NCBI GenBank assembly: GCA_910578645.1
Contig: CAJTQI010000002.1
Location: 124,001 to 188,000 of the forward strand
Length of the DNA stretch: 64,000 nt
DNA from: an uncultured Lachnospiraceae bacterium
Lineage (GTDB): Bacteria > Bacillota > Clostridia > Lachnospirales > Lachnospiraceae
Direction: 5' to 3'
A program made the position numbers and the translations under genes. Positions 17,406-25,544 of this stretch are shown piece after piece (position 1 is the stretch's first letter; the number at the start of each line of letters is the position of its first letter). The notes under the pieces are model-generated. The model worked only from the letters and a program-made list of their open reading frames with translations. It searched no databases and had not been told where the DNA came from.

Positions 17406-18710
17406 ATGAAACAATCGCACAAAACATATCTCAAAGTTATTTTGAATTTATTGACTGCATTAGTCGTACTTCTTTTGTGCATATTCCTACTGCCAAGATG
17501 TATCTTTTTCTTTATGCCTTTTGTCATAGGATGGGTGATTGCGATGATTGCGTCGCCGGTGGTACGTTTTTTTGAAGAAAGAATGAAAATCCGCCGCAAA
17601 GGGGCGTCGGTCATCGTGATTGTGGCCGTACTTGCAGCGGTTATTCTGCTCGTGTATGCCGTGGGGGCAAAAATTGTCCGTGAGAGCATTAATTTCGTAA
17701 ACGAGCTTCCGATGCTGGGGGCAAGCATTATGGCGGAGTTTAATGAAGTGGGCAACAACTTGGAGGGACTTTATAGCAGACTGCCGGCGGATGTGCAGGC
17801 TACTCTGGACAATGTGGGTTCCGAATTGGGGAGCTATTTCAGTGAGATTATGGAAGGAGCCGGGATGCCTACCTTTGAGGCGGTGGGCAATATGGCGAAG
17901 CAGCTTCCCGATATTTTCCTGGGCGTTATAATGTGCATTCTGTCGGCCTATTTCTTTGTAGCCGACAAGAGTTACATGTCCGATTTGGCGAGAAAGTACG
18001 TGCCGGATGCAGTCAGGTACAGGTTTGATTTAATCCGAAGAAGTTTCCGCAAGGCTGTGGGCGGGTATTTCAAGGCGCAGTTTAAGATTGAATGCTGGAT
18101 ATATCTTTTGTTGCTCATCGGGCTTGTTGTACTAAAAGTCCGCTATGCGCCTTTGGTCGCCCTTGGCATCGCGTTTTTGGATTTCCTTCCGGTATTCGGT
18201 ACGGGAACGGTGATGATACCCTGGGCCGTGGTGGAGATACTCAGCAAGGATTACAAGATGTCAGTGGGGCTTCTTATTATCTGGTGTGTGGGACAGCTTG
18301 TGCGGCAGATGATACAGCCCAAGATTGTGGGAGACTCCATAGGAGTGGACGCTATACCGACTTTATTCCTGCTTTTTGTAGGTTACAAAGTGGCCGGGGT
18401 ACTGGGGATGATTCTGGCAGTGCCAATCGGCATTATTGTGGTGAATCTCTATGAGGAGGGTGTTTTTGACACAACAAAGCAGAGTGTAGAGATTCTGGTG
18501 GCGGGTTTCAATAAATTCCGCAGAATCCGTCCGGAGGACACGGCAATCGTGGAAGCCTATGAGGAAGAAGTGGAGCAGAGCTACCAAAAGGAGCTTGAAT
18601 CAGTGGAAAAAGAAGAGCGTGAGAAAGAAAATGCGGCGCAAATCCGGATAGAGGAGCCGTTAATTATCAAGAAAATTATTTCCAAGACGATAGACCGTGA
18701 CGGAAAGTGA
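17406..18710 (+). CDS. AI-2E family transporter (YtvI/PerM-like)
   Basis: 434 residues, mostly membrane. Paired N-terminal helices (about 10-60), a soluble segment to about 150, then further helices including the family motif region YFKAQFKIECWIYLLLL and PVFGTGTVMIPWAVVEIL, ending in a charged cytoplasmic tail rich in Glu/Lys. Members are assigned to small-molecule export or sporulation membrane functions (YtvI); the name reflects homology, not evidence for AI-2. Site GTGGAGG. The 158-bp gap before it shows no clear signal. Confidence 0.85.
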   Translation: MKQSHKTYLKVILNLLTALVVLLLCIFLLPRCIFFFMPFVIGWVIAMIASPVVRFFEERMKIRRKGASVIVIVAVLAAVILLVYAVGAKIVRESINFVNELPMLGASIMAEFNEVGNNLEGLYSRLPADVQATLDNVGSELGSYFSEIMEGAGMPTFEAVGNMAKQLPDIFLGVIMCILSAYFFVADKSYMSDLARKYVPDAVRYRFDLIRRSFRKAVGGYFKAQFKIECWIYLLLLIGLVVLKVRYAPLVALGIAFLDFLPVFGTGTVMIPWAVVEILSKDYKMSVGLLIIWCVGQLVRQMIQPKIVGDSIGVDAIPTLFLLFVGYKVAGVLGMILAVPIGIIVVNLYEEGVFDTTKQSVEILVAGFNKFRRIRPEDTAIVEAYEEEVEQSYQKELESVEKEEREKENAAQIRIEEPLIIKKIISKTIDRDGK

Positions 18711-18765
18711 CAGGGAGAGGTTATTTGCATTGTAGTCATGAAAATAGGCGGTAGGATGGTTCAAA

Positions 18766-18817
18766 GGTGCCCGCAGTGAACAAAAGGACACATAAGCGAC
18801 TTTGTTCACTGGGGTAA
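18766..18817 (+). repeat. CAGTGAACAAAGG-family hairpin, copy 1
   Basis: GGTGCCCGCAGTGAACAAA pairs, with a few mismatches, with TTTGTTCACTGGGGTAAC around a 15-base centre. Same family as 44089-44138 (perfect), 33520-33566 (degraded) and 49092-49116 (half). Confidence 0.7.
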
Positions 18818-18881
18818 CGGCGCAGCAACAGGCGGCGCCAATGGGAAACGGCAGAAAAGACAGAAGAAAGAAGGAAAAGAT

Positions 18882-19865
18882 ATGCAGGTTACAGTATATA
18901 ATTGCAGGCCCTTCGATGAAAAAGGGCTTTTTGTAGAATATGCGAAAGAATTAGGAATCGATTTGGTACTGTGTCAGGATGCACCGGATATGGATAACGT
19001 GTCTTTGTGCAAGGGAAGCAGGTGTGTGGATGTGATTACATCTAAGATTGACGCCAGGCTGATGCAGGCATTCCATGCAAATGGCGTGGAGTATATTACG
19101 ACCAGGACAATCGGGTATGACCATATTGATTTGGAGGCGGCCAAAGAATATGGGATTAAGGTAGGCAATGCACCTTATGGTCCTCACGGGGTAGCGGATT
19201 ATACAGTGATGCTGATTCTTATGTCCATCCGTAAGATGGGGGCTATTTTGGGCAGGACAGCGCTGCAGGACTATACGCTGGCCGGGTTAAACGGAAGGGA
19301 GCTTAAAGATTTGACCGTAGGAGTCATTGGAACGGGTAGAATCGGTGCGACGGTGGTTCAAAGCTTATCCGGCTTCGGATGCCGTATTCTGGCGTATGAC
19401 CTATATGAAAAAGAAGAGGTGAAACAATGTGCAGATTATGTACCTCTTGAGCGGATATGGAAAGAAGCAGATGTGATTACGCTGCATACGCCGCTTACGG
19501 AGGGCAACCATCATTTGATTTGTGAAGATACCATCGCGCAGATGAAGGACGGCGTGGTGATTGTCAACACTGCAAGAGGGGCTTTGATTGATTCCGATGC
19601 TTTCATTGAGGCGGTGGAAAACGGAAAAATCGGTGCGGCAGGACTGGATGTTGTAGAAAATGAGTTCGGACTATACTATTATGACCACAAATCGGATATA
19701 TTAAAGAATAGGGAACTTGCCCTGCTGCGGAGTTTTCCGAATGTGACGGTGTCCCATCATATGGCTTTTTATACGAGAAATTATGTAGAAACCGTGGTGA
19801 AGGATTCACTTATGAGCTGCAAGCAGTACATGGAAGGGCAGGAGAACCCGTGGGAAATTAAATGA
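18882..19865 (+). CDS. D-lactate / D-2-hydroxyacid dehydrogenase
   Basis: 327 residues, length of D-LDH. NAD-binding GVIGTGRIGATVV near 150, catalytic Arg in VNTARGALID, Glu in VVENEFG, and the general-base His in VSHHMAFYT near 290. It interconverts pyruvate and D-lactate or a related acid. It is close to fermentative D-LDHs and to VanH. Good AAGGAAAAG site. The next gene is a VanZ-family protein 35 bp downstream, but there is no ligase (VanA) or dipeptidase (VanX), so D-lactate fermentation is the simpler reading. Confidence 0.88.
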   Translation: MQVTVYNCRPFDEKGLFVEYAKELGIDLVLCQDAPDMDNVSLCKGSRCVDVITSKIDARLMQAFHANGVEYITTRTIGYDHIDLEAAKEYGIKVGNAPYGPHGVADYTVMLILMSIRKMGAILGRTALQDYTLAGLNGRELKDLTVGVIGTGRIGATVVQSLSGFGCRILAYDLYEKEEVKQCADYVPLERIWKEADVITLHTPLTEGNHHLICEDTIAQMKDGVVIVNTARGALIDSDAFIEAVENGKIGAAGLDVVENEFGLYYYDHKSDILKNRELALLRSFPNVTVSHHMAFYTRNYVETVVKDSLMSCKQYMEGQENPWEIK

Positions 19866-19900
19866 CAATCGTATGTTTCGTATGATTAAAAGGAGGATGT

Positions 19901-20407
19901 GTGGGACAAAGAAGAACCCCATCAAAAGTCTTATTGAAGCTCCTTTTTGCGCTTTATATTTTAGTGGTCATTAAAGTTATTATTTTTAAGTATCCAATCG
20001 AACAGCTCCAGGCCATCGCTGCCACGTGGAAAAGAAGCGTTATACTGGAAGGGCTTGGGACGGCTAATTTTGTGCCCTTTAAGACCATAAAAATGTATAT
20101 AGAATATTCACATAAGCTAAACAGCGTGGAAAATCTGGCGGGAAATATATTTGTTTTCGTGCCGCTTGGTTTTTTGCTGCCGCTTATGTCCGATGAATTA
20201 AAAAAGTTTTCTGCGGTATTTATCAATTCATTTACGTTTGTGTTGGGTATTGAAGTATTCCAGCTTTTCAGCGCATTTGGCGCGTTTGACGTGGATGACA
20301 TTATGCTCAATTGCCTAGGCGCTTCGATTGGATATGGATGCTACCGGGCGGCATGTGCGTTTCGCCGCAGGAAAAACGTGAAAGAAGGCAGAACGGATAG
20401 TCAATAA
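19901..20407 (+). CDS. VanZ-family membrane protein
   Basis: 168 residues with four to five hydrophobic helices and the VanZ-like landmarks NFVPFKTIKMYIEY, NLAGNIFVFVPLGFLLP and the conserved acidic helix IEVFQLFSAFGAFDVDDIMLN. The founding VanZ lowers teicoplanin susceptibility by an unknown mechanism; relatives are common in Firmicutes outside resistance clusters. Start is GTG 19901, close behind AGGAGG. Confidence 0.85.
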   Translation: MGQRRTPSKVLLKLLFALYILVVIKVIIFKYPIEQLQAIAATWKRSVILEGLGTANFVPFKTIKMYIEYSHKLNSVENLAGNIFVFVPLGFLLPLMSDELKKFSAVFINSFTFVLGIEVFQLFSAFGAFDVDDIMLNCLGASIGYGCYRAACAFRRRKNVKEGRTDSQ

Positions 20408-20469
20408 GACATTGATAATTGTTTTTTCGGGAAAATAGGAATACAATAGATACGGAAGGGGGAATTCGT

Positions 20470-21060
20470 ATGGGTAAGCTTCTTAAGAAACTGAAGACAA
20501 ATATTGTGATTTCCGCGGTGCTATGCATAGTGCTTGGCGTTATATTGGTAATTTGGCCGGATATGTCCATGCAGGTGGCGTGCGCTACAATCGGGGTAGT
20601 TTTGCTAGTCGGCGGCATTGTACGTCTGGTAGAGTATTTTGTGGCAAGAGACGGAAGCCTCTATACACAGATGAACCTGATTATGGGAATCGTAATTGCG
20701 GTGGTGGGCGTCTGGATTATCTTAAAACCTGGTAAGGTTTTGGCTATTATTCCAATTATTGTGGGTATTGTGATTGTGCTCCATGGTTTGAATAATTTAC
20801 AGCAGGCGGTTGTCTTATGCAAAGATAAATATGATAAATGGTGGGTGGCTCTGGTACTAGGGCTATTTACGGTTGGGTTCGGCATTTTGCTGATTTGCCG
20901 TCCTTTCGAGGCTCTGGATACGGTTGTCATGCTGATTGGTATTTTCCTGATTTACGACGGGATATCGGATATCTGGATTGTATCGCGGGTGTATCAGACT
21001 GCCAAGGCATTGCAGCAGGAGGCGGAGGCTCTTGACGTGGAAGCGGAAGAGATTGAGTGA
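20470..21060 (+). CDS. HdeD/DUF308 family membrane protein
   Basis: 196 residues with six hydrophobic helices in pairs, each pair with the DUF308 pattern (VLGVILVIWPDMSMQVACATIGVVLLVGGIVRL; FGILLICRPFEALDTVVMLIGIFLIYDGISD). It ends in an acidic tail. Family members are related to HdeD (acid resistance in enterobacteria); the role in Firmicutes is unknown. ATG 20470 follows GGAAGGGGG; the ATG at 20419 lacks a site. Confidence 0.85.
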   Translation: MGKLLKKLKTNIVISAVLCIVLGVILVIWPDMSMQVACATIGVVLLVGGIVRLVEYFVARDGSLYTQMNLIMGIVIAVVGVWIILKPGKVLAIIPIIVGIVIVLHGLNNLQQAVVLCKDKYDKWWVALVLGLFTVGFGILLICRPFEALDTVVMLIGIFLIYDGISDIWIVSRVYQTAKALQQEAEALDVEAEEIE

Positions 21061-21236
21061 TGGTAGCCTTTTATCTTGTGGAAATCTCCGGATTTTATAA
21101 TATTCAGGGTTGTATATTTCCGAAAGAAGTACTAAAATAAAAACAGAGTGAACGGTTTTACACGGAAATAAACGGACAGATGCCGTAAGAAAAGGCAAAA
21201 ACCGATTATGGGAATGGAAAGAGGGAGTAAGATATG

Positions 21237-21707
21237 ATGATTGGGTCGTTAGGTGCATCGGGTGCAGTCAGTACATATGGATATCAGCCTTATGTGTACA
21301 ATGCCAATACCGTGAGTGCGGCAAGTTTGAATAAGCTGTCTAAGATTTCCGATGATGTATTAGATAAGAAGATTGATTACAGTGAGCTTGCGGACGAGAG
21401 CAAGAACATAAATCCTCTGAAGAAGGGACAGACGCTTGACTTCCAGAGTATGCTTGCGATGCAGATGCAACGTGGGCAGTACAATGCCTCAAGGGTGATG
21501 AAACAGACAGATGAGATTCAGGACGTGGAGGAAAAGAAGACACAGGCTAATGAGGCGGCAGTGGCGAGATTTGACAGTGCGCCCGCACAGTCTGAGAGGA
21601 TAACTGAGAGCGTGGATGCTGCGGCCATGGCAGGAGCGGAGGGCAGCAATATCAGTTATCAGATGCAGCAGGTGTTGAACGCTTATGAGATGTTTATGAC
21701 GGCGTAG
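21237..21707 (+). CDS. Uncharacterised small soluble protein
   Basis: About 156 residues; start at the second of two adjacent ATGs (21234/21237), behind GAGGGAG. No signal peptide or membrane helix. The N-terminus is Gly/Ser/Ala/Tyr-rich (LGASGAVSTYGYQPYVYN), the middle is charged and probably helical, and the end is SYQMQQVLNAYEMFMTA. I do not recognise the family. The C-terminal YQMQ..LNAYEMF pattern looks constrained and could be an interaction tail. Followed by a terminator. Confidence 0.7.
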   Translation: MIGSLGASGAVSTYGYQPYVYNANTVSAASLNKLSKISDDVLDKKIDYSELADESKNINPLKKGQTLDFQSMLAMQMQRGQYNASRVMKQTDEIQDVEEKKTQANEAAVARFDSAPAQSERITESVDAAAMAGAEGSNISYQMQQVLNAYEMFMTA

Positions 21708-21744
21708 GTGATTTAGATACCGGTGTTATATGTGTAATATATGG

Positions 21745-21773
21745 GGCTGTCGCGTTTTGCGGCGGCCTTTTTT
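21745..21773 (+). terminator. Rho-independent terminator
   Basis: GGCTGTCGC / GCGGCGGCC (two G-U) with a TTTT-centred loop, then TTTTTT. Directly followed by ACCTTATAGGAAAGTAC. Confidence 0.9.
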
Positions 21774-22010
21774 ACCTTATAGGAAAGTACGCCATAATGT
21801 AGTGAGATGCCAACAAGAATTTGTGGAGCAAATTCTTGCAAAGTTGGCCGCCGGGCCAACTTTTTTATTCTATAGGAAATTCCTACATTTATCCGAGTTT
21901 GCCGGAGGCAAATCTCATAGACGAGCGAAGCTCGTTTTTTGCTGCATAGGAAAGTCTTCTGTAAGAATACTTATGAATTCGTAAACGAGCCGTGCTTGTT
22001 TTTTGTGTGA
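21774..22010 (+). repeat. Composite repeat block: TATAGGAAA junctions and mobile terminators
   Basis: No gene. In order: ACCTTATAGGAAAGTACGCC (21774-21793), also found as the right flank of the MITE at 60166; a hairpin CAAGAATTTG/CAAATTCTTG; a terminator AAGTTGGCC/GGCCAACTT plus T-tract (about 21841-21867); TATAGGAAATTCCT at 21871 leading into ATCCGAGTTTGCC/GGCAAATCTC and ACGAGCGAAGCTCGTTTTTT (to 21940); then CATAGGAAAGTC and a decayed ACGAGC-type hairpin with T-tract near 22000. Confidence 0.75.
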
Positions 22011-22035
22011 GGGAAAATCTTCCGGGAAGGAGAGT

Positions 22036-22614
22036 ATGCGCAGGACATTACATTTATATATAGAAGAAAAACAGTATGAGGACATGATTCGGCGTTACCA
22101 TTTCTGGGAAAGAGACCTTGTAAGACTTAGGGAAATGGGAAGGATGACGCAGGAAGCGTCGTCGTCGGAGGTGTACTTTGAAGTATCGGAAGATGGAAAA
22201 AGAGTACCTGTGATTGTGACGTTGGGGAGCGGAGTCGACAAACTGCAGGAGCGATATATGGAACGCGTACGCCTGACAGAAAGCTATATGATAGAGTGTG
22301 TGGCAATGGAGCTTTTGGAAAATGCCTATGGGCAGATAGCAGAGTGTATTTACGCGTGTACAGGTATGTGGATGTCGGGGATTGATTTCCTGGGAGACAA
22401 AATACCCCTGGGGAGCATGGAAGAAATTTTCCAAAGACTGAAACCCCAGAGGATAATGTACAACCAGGCGTATATGTTGACACCAAGAAAGACAGTGGTG
22501 TTTTTTACCGACTTGTGTATGGAGTGCCGGGATGGCTACCGCAATGTCTGTACGGATTGCGGAAATATATCGTGCATAAACAGGCGAGCGGTTACGTCAG
22601 CGCCATCGCTTTAA
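22036..22614 (+). CDS. Uncharacterised protein resembling a B12-dependent methionine-synthase activation domain
   Basis: 192 residues, start ATG 22036 behind GGGAAGGAGAG. An amphipathic N-terminal half is followed by a region (MWMSGIDFLGDKIPLGSMEE, MYNQAYMLTPRKTVVFF) and a cysteine tail CMEC...CTDC...SC.NR. The order fold, P(R)K(T/S)V, CxxC...CxxCxxxxC.R is reminiscent of MetH reactivation-domain-like proteins of clostridia that assist corrinoid enzymes. This is recognition by pattern only. Its end overlaps the convergent thiT gene by 23 bp. It may be a Cys-ligated metal or cofactor protein of other function. Confidence 0.5.
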   Translation: MRRTLHLYIEEKQYEDMIRRYHFWERDLVRLREMGRMTQEASSSEVYFEVSEDGKRVPVIVTLGSGVDKLQERYMERVRLTESYMIECVAMELLENAYGQIAECIYACTGMWMSGIDFLGDKIPLGSMEEIFQRLKPQRIMYNQAYMLTPRKTVVFFTDLCMECRDGYRNVCTDCGNISCINRRAVTSAPSL

Positions 22615-23302
22615 TCCGTCCGATTCCGTTCCTGACGGCGGGAACGGACAGGATTACAAGTGTGGCTGCCGCCTCGGCAAAAATGTAGATTGCATTATAA
22701 ACAATGGAATAGGGAAGTGCACCCCAGCCTTCCCAGGCATAGGAACCAAAGAAAATCCAACCGGAAAGGACGGTGCACGTATATCTGCCGAGAATGCCTG
22801 TGATATATCCTTTGGCCAGACCTGCTTTGGCATTCGCGAACAGTCCTGACAGCCCGAATGCGCCGAAAGCAAGAAAATAATCCAGTACAAGTTGCACCGG
22901 GAACAGCACGTAAGGGTCAATGATAAGCTGCAAAATGCCGTAGGCGAGTCCGGACAAAAACCCGGCCCCTACACCGAAGAAATAGCCTGGAAGACAGATA
23001 ATCAGCATAGAAAATAGCGTGATGGAACCGCCTGTGGGGAAATGGAACAGTTTGATGTTGGATAATACGGTTCCCAGCGCGACGGCCATGGAGCAGAAAG
23101 TGAGCTGCTTGATTGTAAGCAGGCTTTTTTTCATTTCTGTTTCGCTTTCTTTATGGGCAGTCTGCCGGAGGGCATACCTGCGTGCGCACCATACCGCGCC
23201 GTATAGCAGGATAACCATCATGGATACAAGAAACGTTTTGCCCATGGGAGTGGGAATATAGGTTACTTCGCCCCATTCATTTGTAATGACATCGTACAAC
23301 AT
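22592..23302 (-). CDS. thiT: Energy-coupled thiamine transporter ThiT (ECF S component)
   Basis: 236 residues with six hydrophobic helices. The S-component features are clear: after helix 1 and a charged loop come SMAVALGTVLSNIKLFHFPTGGSITLFSMLIICLPGYFFG (thiamine-binding loop region), LAYGILQLIIDP, and the C-terminal SIVYNAIYIFAEAAATLVIL. It binds thiamine and works with a shared ECF module (EcfA/A'/T) not found here. Start ATG 23302 follows AAAGGAGGA; the longer reading into the leader is not used. The TPP riboswitch just upstream fixes the substrate assignment. Confidence 0.93.
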   Translation of the reverse strand: MLYDVITNEWGEVTYIPTPMGKTFLVSMMVILLYGAVWCARRYALRQTAHKESETEMKKSLLTIKQLTFCSMAVALGTVLSNIKLFHFPTGGSITLFSMLIICLPGYFFGVGAGFLSGLAYGILQLIIDPYVLFPVQLVLDYFLAFGAFGLSGLFANAKAGLAKGYITGILGRYTCTVLSGWIFFGSYAWEGWGALPYSIVYNAIYIFAEAAATLVILSVPAVRNGIGRIKAMALT

Positions 23303-23395
23303 AAAAAAATCCTCCTTTGTCTTTGAAATCTCAGAATAAACAAGGAGGGGAGATTGTGACGCAGACACAGATATAGTCATGGATTTTGTGTCTTA

Positions 23396-23506
23396 CATGT
23401 GCTTCCTTACGCCGGCATTAACCGGTTCAAGTTATGAGGGTTAGAATATGATTTAGAAATCACAGATTTCCAAATACCATTCAGTCTCAGCAATAGCTCC
23501 CCTAGC
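23396..23506 (-). promoter_or_regulatory. TPP (THI-box) riboswitch
   Basis: Read on the minus strand: GGGGAG, GCTGAGACTGAA, then after a variable arm ACCCTCATAACTTGAACC, GGTTAATGCCGGCGTAAGG. These are the conserved THI-box elements in order, including the CTGAGA and AACCTGA-type bulges. Thiamine pyrophosphate binding is expected to shut off thiT, which starts about 93 nt downstream. Confidence 0.95.
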
Positions 23507-23659
23507 AGTTATTCAGTTGTGATGCGGACTTGTTCGCTTTTTTATTAATATATAGACAAGAAACGCAAATGTCAAGGAATTTTTGTGTCCGGGAAGGAGA
23601 ACAGGCGGGGATGTCTTGGCAGATTTGTGCGTAGATAGATTGGAATTGCGCACCCGGAA

Positions 23660-23688
23660 TTGTAATTGTGCCTGCCAAATGCTACAAT
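23660..23688 (+). promoter_or_regulatory. Sigma-A promoter of the LysM protein gene
   Basis: TTGTAA, 17 bases, TACAAT; start near 23695, about 40 bp before the GTG at 23734. Confidence 0.6.
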
Positions 23689-23733
23689 ATTTTCGATAAG
23701 TGAAAGTTTATACAGGGGAGGTTAGCCAGGACA

Positions 23734-25182
23734 GTGCAGGAGAAAAAGATTCCCAGGATAAACAGAAAGCAGTTTGGGGGATGCAGTATAGCCGCAGCCC
23801 TGTTATTGTTGTGCTTGTTGTCGGGGCTAGAGCAGAGACATCAATTCTGTCAATTGATAGACAACATACCTGGGGGAAGAACAGGCGCCATAGTCTTCGG
23901 CCAGGACAGACAGTGGGAAAATTGGACGGATTATCTGATGGAAGAGGCGTCAGATTCTCCTTACGTCCTTGCTTTCGTGGAGGTTGACGGCAGCCGGGCA
24001 GAATTTATCTGGGGTTTTAGCGACGACAGGGAGCCGCTTCTTACGGCTTTCCATGAGCAAAAGAATAAGCAACATGACAATATGAGGGACAGGGACAGCC
24101 TGTCTTGGTATTTTATGAAACTGCGTATGGATGAAGACATGCATGGCGTGGATGTGTACAAATACTTGCAGGAGAACCTTGCCGAGGAAGAGTATGTCTA
24201 TCAGGTATGGGCGTTAAATGGCGGCGATGCATATCAGATAGAGCAGGAGTATGAGCCTTTGTTGGAGGAACAGGGTGTTGTCTTGGCCAAGCGTCAGGTG
24301 ATTGTGAGGGAGGGATATCTGTATTTGCTTACCTGTGAGGATACGGCGGAAGAAAACAGGGAGGAGGTAGGCCTGCAGATGACGCACTTCGAGGAACTGG
24401 CTGTGCCTGAACCGTTGGGCTATGGTTATGGTATGGCCATGGATGAGGAAGAGCTTTATTGGGCGGACCACAGGGAGCGGGTTACGCAGCTGGAAAATCC
24501 GGAACGCAGATTTAAGGAAGTGAGAGCCTTTGACTCCTCGGTTTCCAACAGACTGTTGGGATATTTTCCTCTTATGAGCGAAGCCGAGTATCAGGTGAAG
24601 CTTGCCCAGGATTTGCCTGAGATGACAATACGGTTTCAGATTATCGGTGGGACGGAGAATGGATATGCGGCCTATTTGCATTATGGCAAGAGTACGGATG
24701 AGAAATATTGTATGGAAGTGCGAAATGCGCAGGATGGCTCTATCGTGCAGGTGGACGAAGTAAAACTTTGTATCGAGAGGACAGATACAGTCAGCTTTGA
24801 AGATTTGGACGGCGACGGATGTTTGGAGATGCGAATTGTCTATCATTCCCATGGTTTAGATGAGGATGGGATAGCAGTCCATCATGAGCGGTTCTGGGCT
24901 TGGAACGAGAAAAAAGAAAGATTGTGTCCCATAGTTGAAGAGGAAATTTTCGCCAGACAACAGGAACAAGGTATGGGAGACGACGGTATCGCCGATGGGG
25001 AAGAGACGGACAGGTATCCGGTGAGACGCAGCGTGGGCAGGGGTGATTCTCTGTGGCGGTTTGCGCAAGAATACTATGGAGACGGAAACCGTTGGACAAA
25101 GATTTACGAGCATAACCGGGTGGTGATTGGAAATAACCCGTCCGTGATTCTGGAGGGAACGGAGTTGGAGATTCCGCGATAG
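23734..25182 (+). CDS. Membrane-anchored protein with C-terminal LysM domain
   Basis: 482 residues. Basic start and one hydrophobic helix at about 17-31 (SIAAALLLLCLLSG) give an export anchor. The middle 350 residues are acidic and I cannot assign them; residues near 353 hold DLDGDGCLEM, an EF-hand/FG-GAP-like acidic loop that may bind calcium. The last 55 residues (VGRGDSLWRFAQEYYGDGNRWTKIY ... NNPSVILEGTELEIP) are a LysM peptidoglycan-binding domain, so the protein probably sits at the wall. GTG start, site GGGGAGG somewhat distant. Confidence 0.75.
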   Translation: MQEKKIPRINRKQFGGCSIAAALLLLCLLSGLEQRHQFCQLIDNIPGGRTGAIVFGQDRQWENWTDYLMEEASDSPYVLAFVEVDGSRAEFIWGFSDDREPLLTAFHEQKNKQHDNMRDRDSLSWYFMKLRMDEDMHGVDVYKYLQENLAEEEYVYQVWALNGGDAYQIEQEYEPLLEEQGVVLAKRQVIVREGYLYLLTCEDTAEENREEVGLQMTHFEELAVPEPLGYGYGMAMDEEELYWADHRERVTQLENPERRFKEVRAFDSSVSNRLLGYFPLMSEAEYQVKLAQDLPEMTIRFQIIGGTENGYAAYLHYGKSTDEKYCMEVRNAQDGSIVQVDEVKLCIERTDTVSFEDLDGDGCLEMRIVYHSHGLDEDGIAVHHERFWAWNEKKERLCPIVEEEIFARQQEQGMGDDGIADGEETDRYPVRRSVGRGDSLWRFAQEYYGDGNRWTKIYEHNRVVIGNNPSVILEGTELEIPR

Positions 25183-25217
25183 ATAAGAAAGTACATCAGA
25201 TAAGTATGGAGGTTGAC

Positions 25218-25544
25218 ATGGAGGATTTTGGATTTTTGGAAATGCAGGAGATACAAAGACAGCTTCAGGAGAAATATAAAGACAAGTGGGAGAGTCCGGC
25301 ACCAAGACTTGGACGGGAGGCGCTTCTTTGGCTGTTGACAGAGCTAGGGGAAGTGGCTGATATCATCAAGAAAGACGGTGATGAGAAAATCATGGAGGAC
25401 AAGGGCGTGAGAGGACATTTTATCGAGGAGATGGCGGATGTCATGATGTACTTTAACAGCGTTATGCTCTGTTACGACATTTCGGTGGAAGAGTTGAAAA
25501 GTGTTTATCTGGAAAAACATCAGAGGAATATGGAGAGATGGTGA
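25218..25544 (+). CDS. MazG-like nucleotide pyrophosphohydrolase
   Basis: 108 residues, a single MazG-like four-helix domain. Metal-binding carboxylates are in LLTELGEVADIIKK (ExxE region) and FIEEMADVMMYF (ExxD region). Such enzymes hydrolyse non-canonical or excess NTPs to NMP and pyrophosphate. ATG 25218 follows GGAGGTTGAC. Overlaps the next gene by 7 bp, so the two are translationally coupled. Confidence 0.88.
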   Translation: MEDFGFLEMQEIQRQLQEKYKDKWESPAPRLGREALLWLLTELGEVADIIKKDGDEKIMEDKGVRGHFIEEMADVMMYFNSVMLCYDISVEELKSVYLEKHQRNMERW

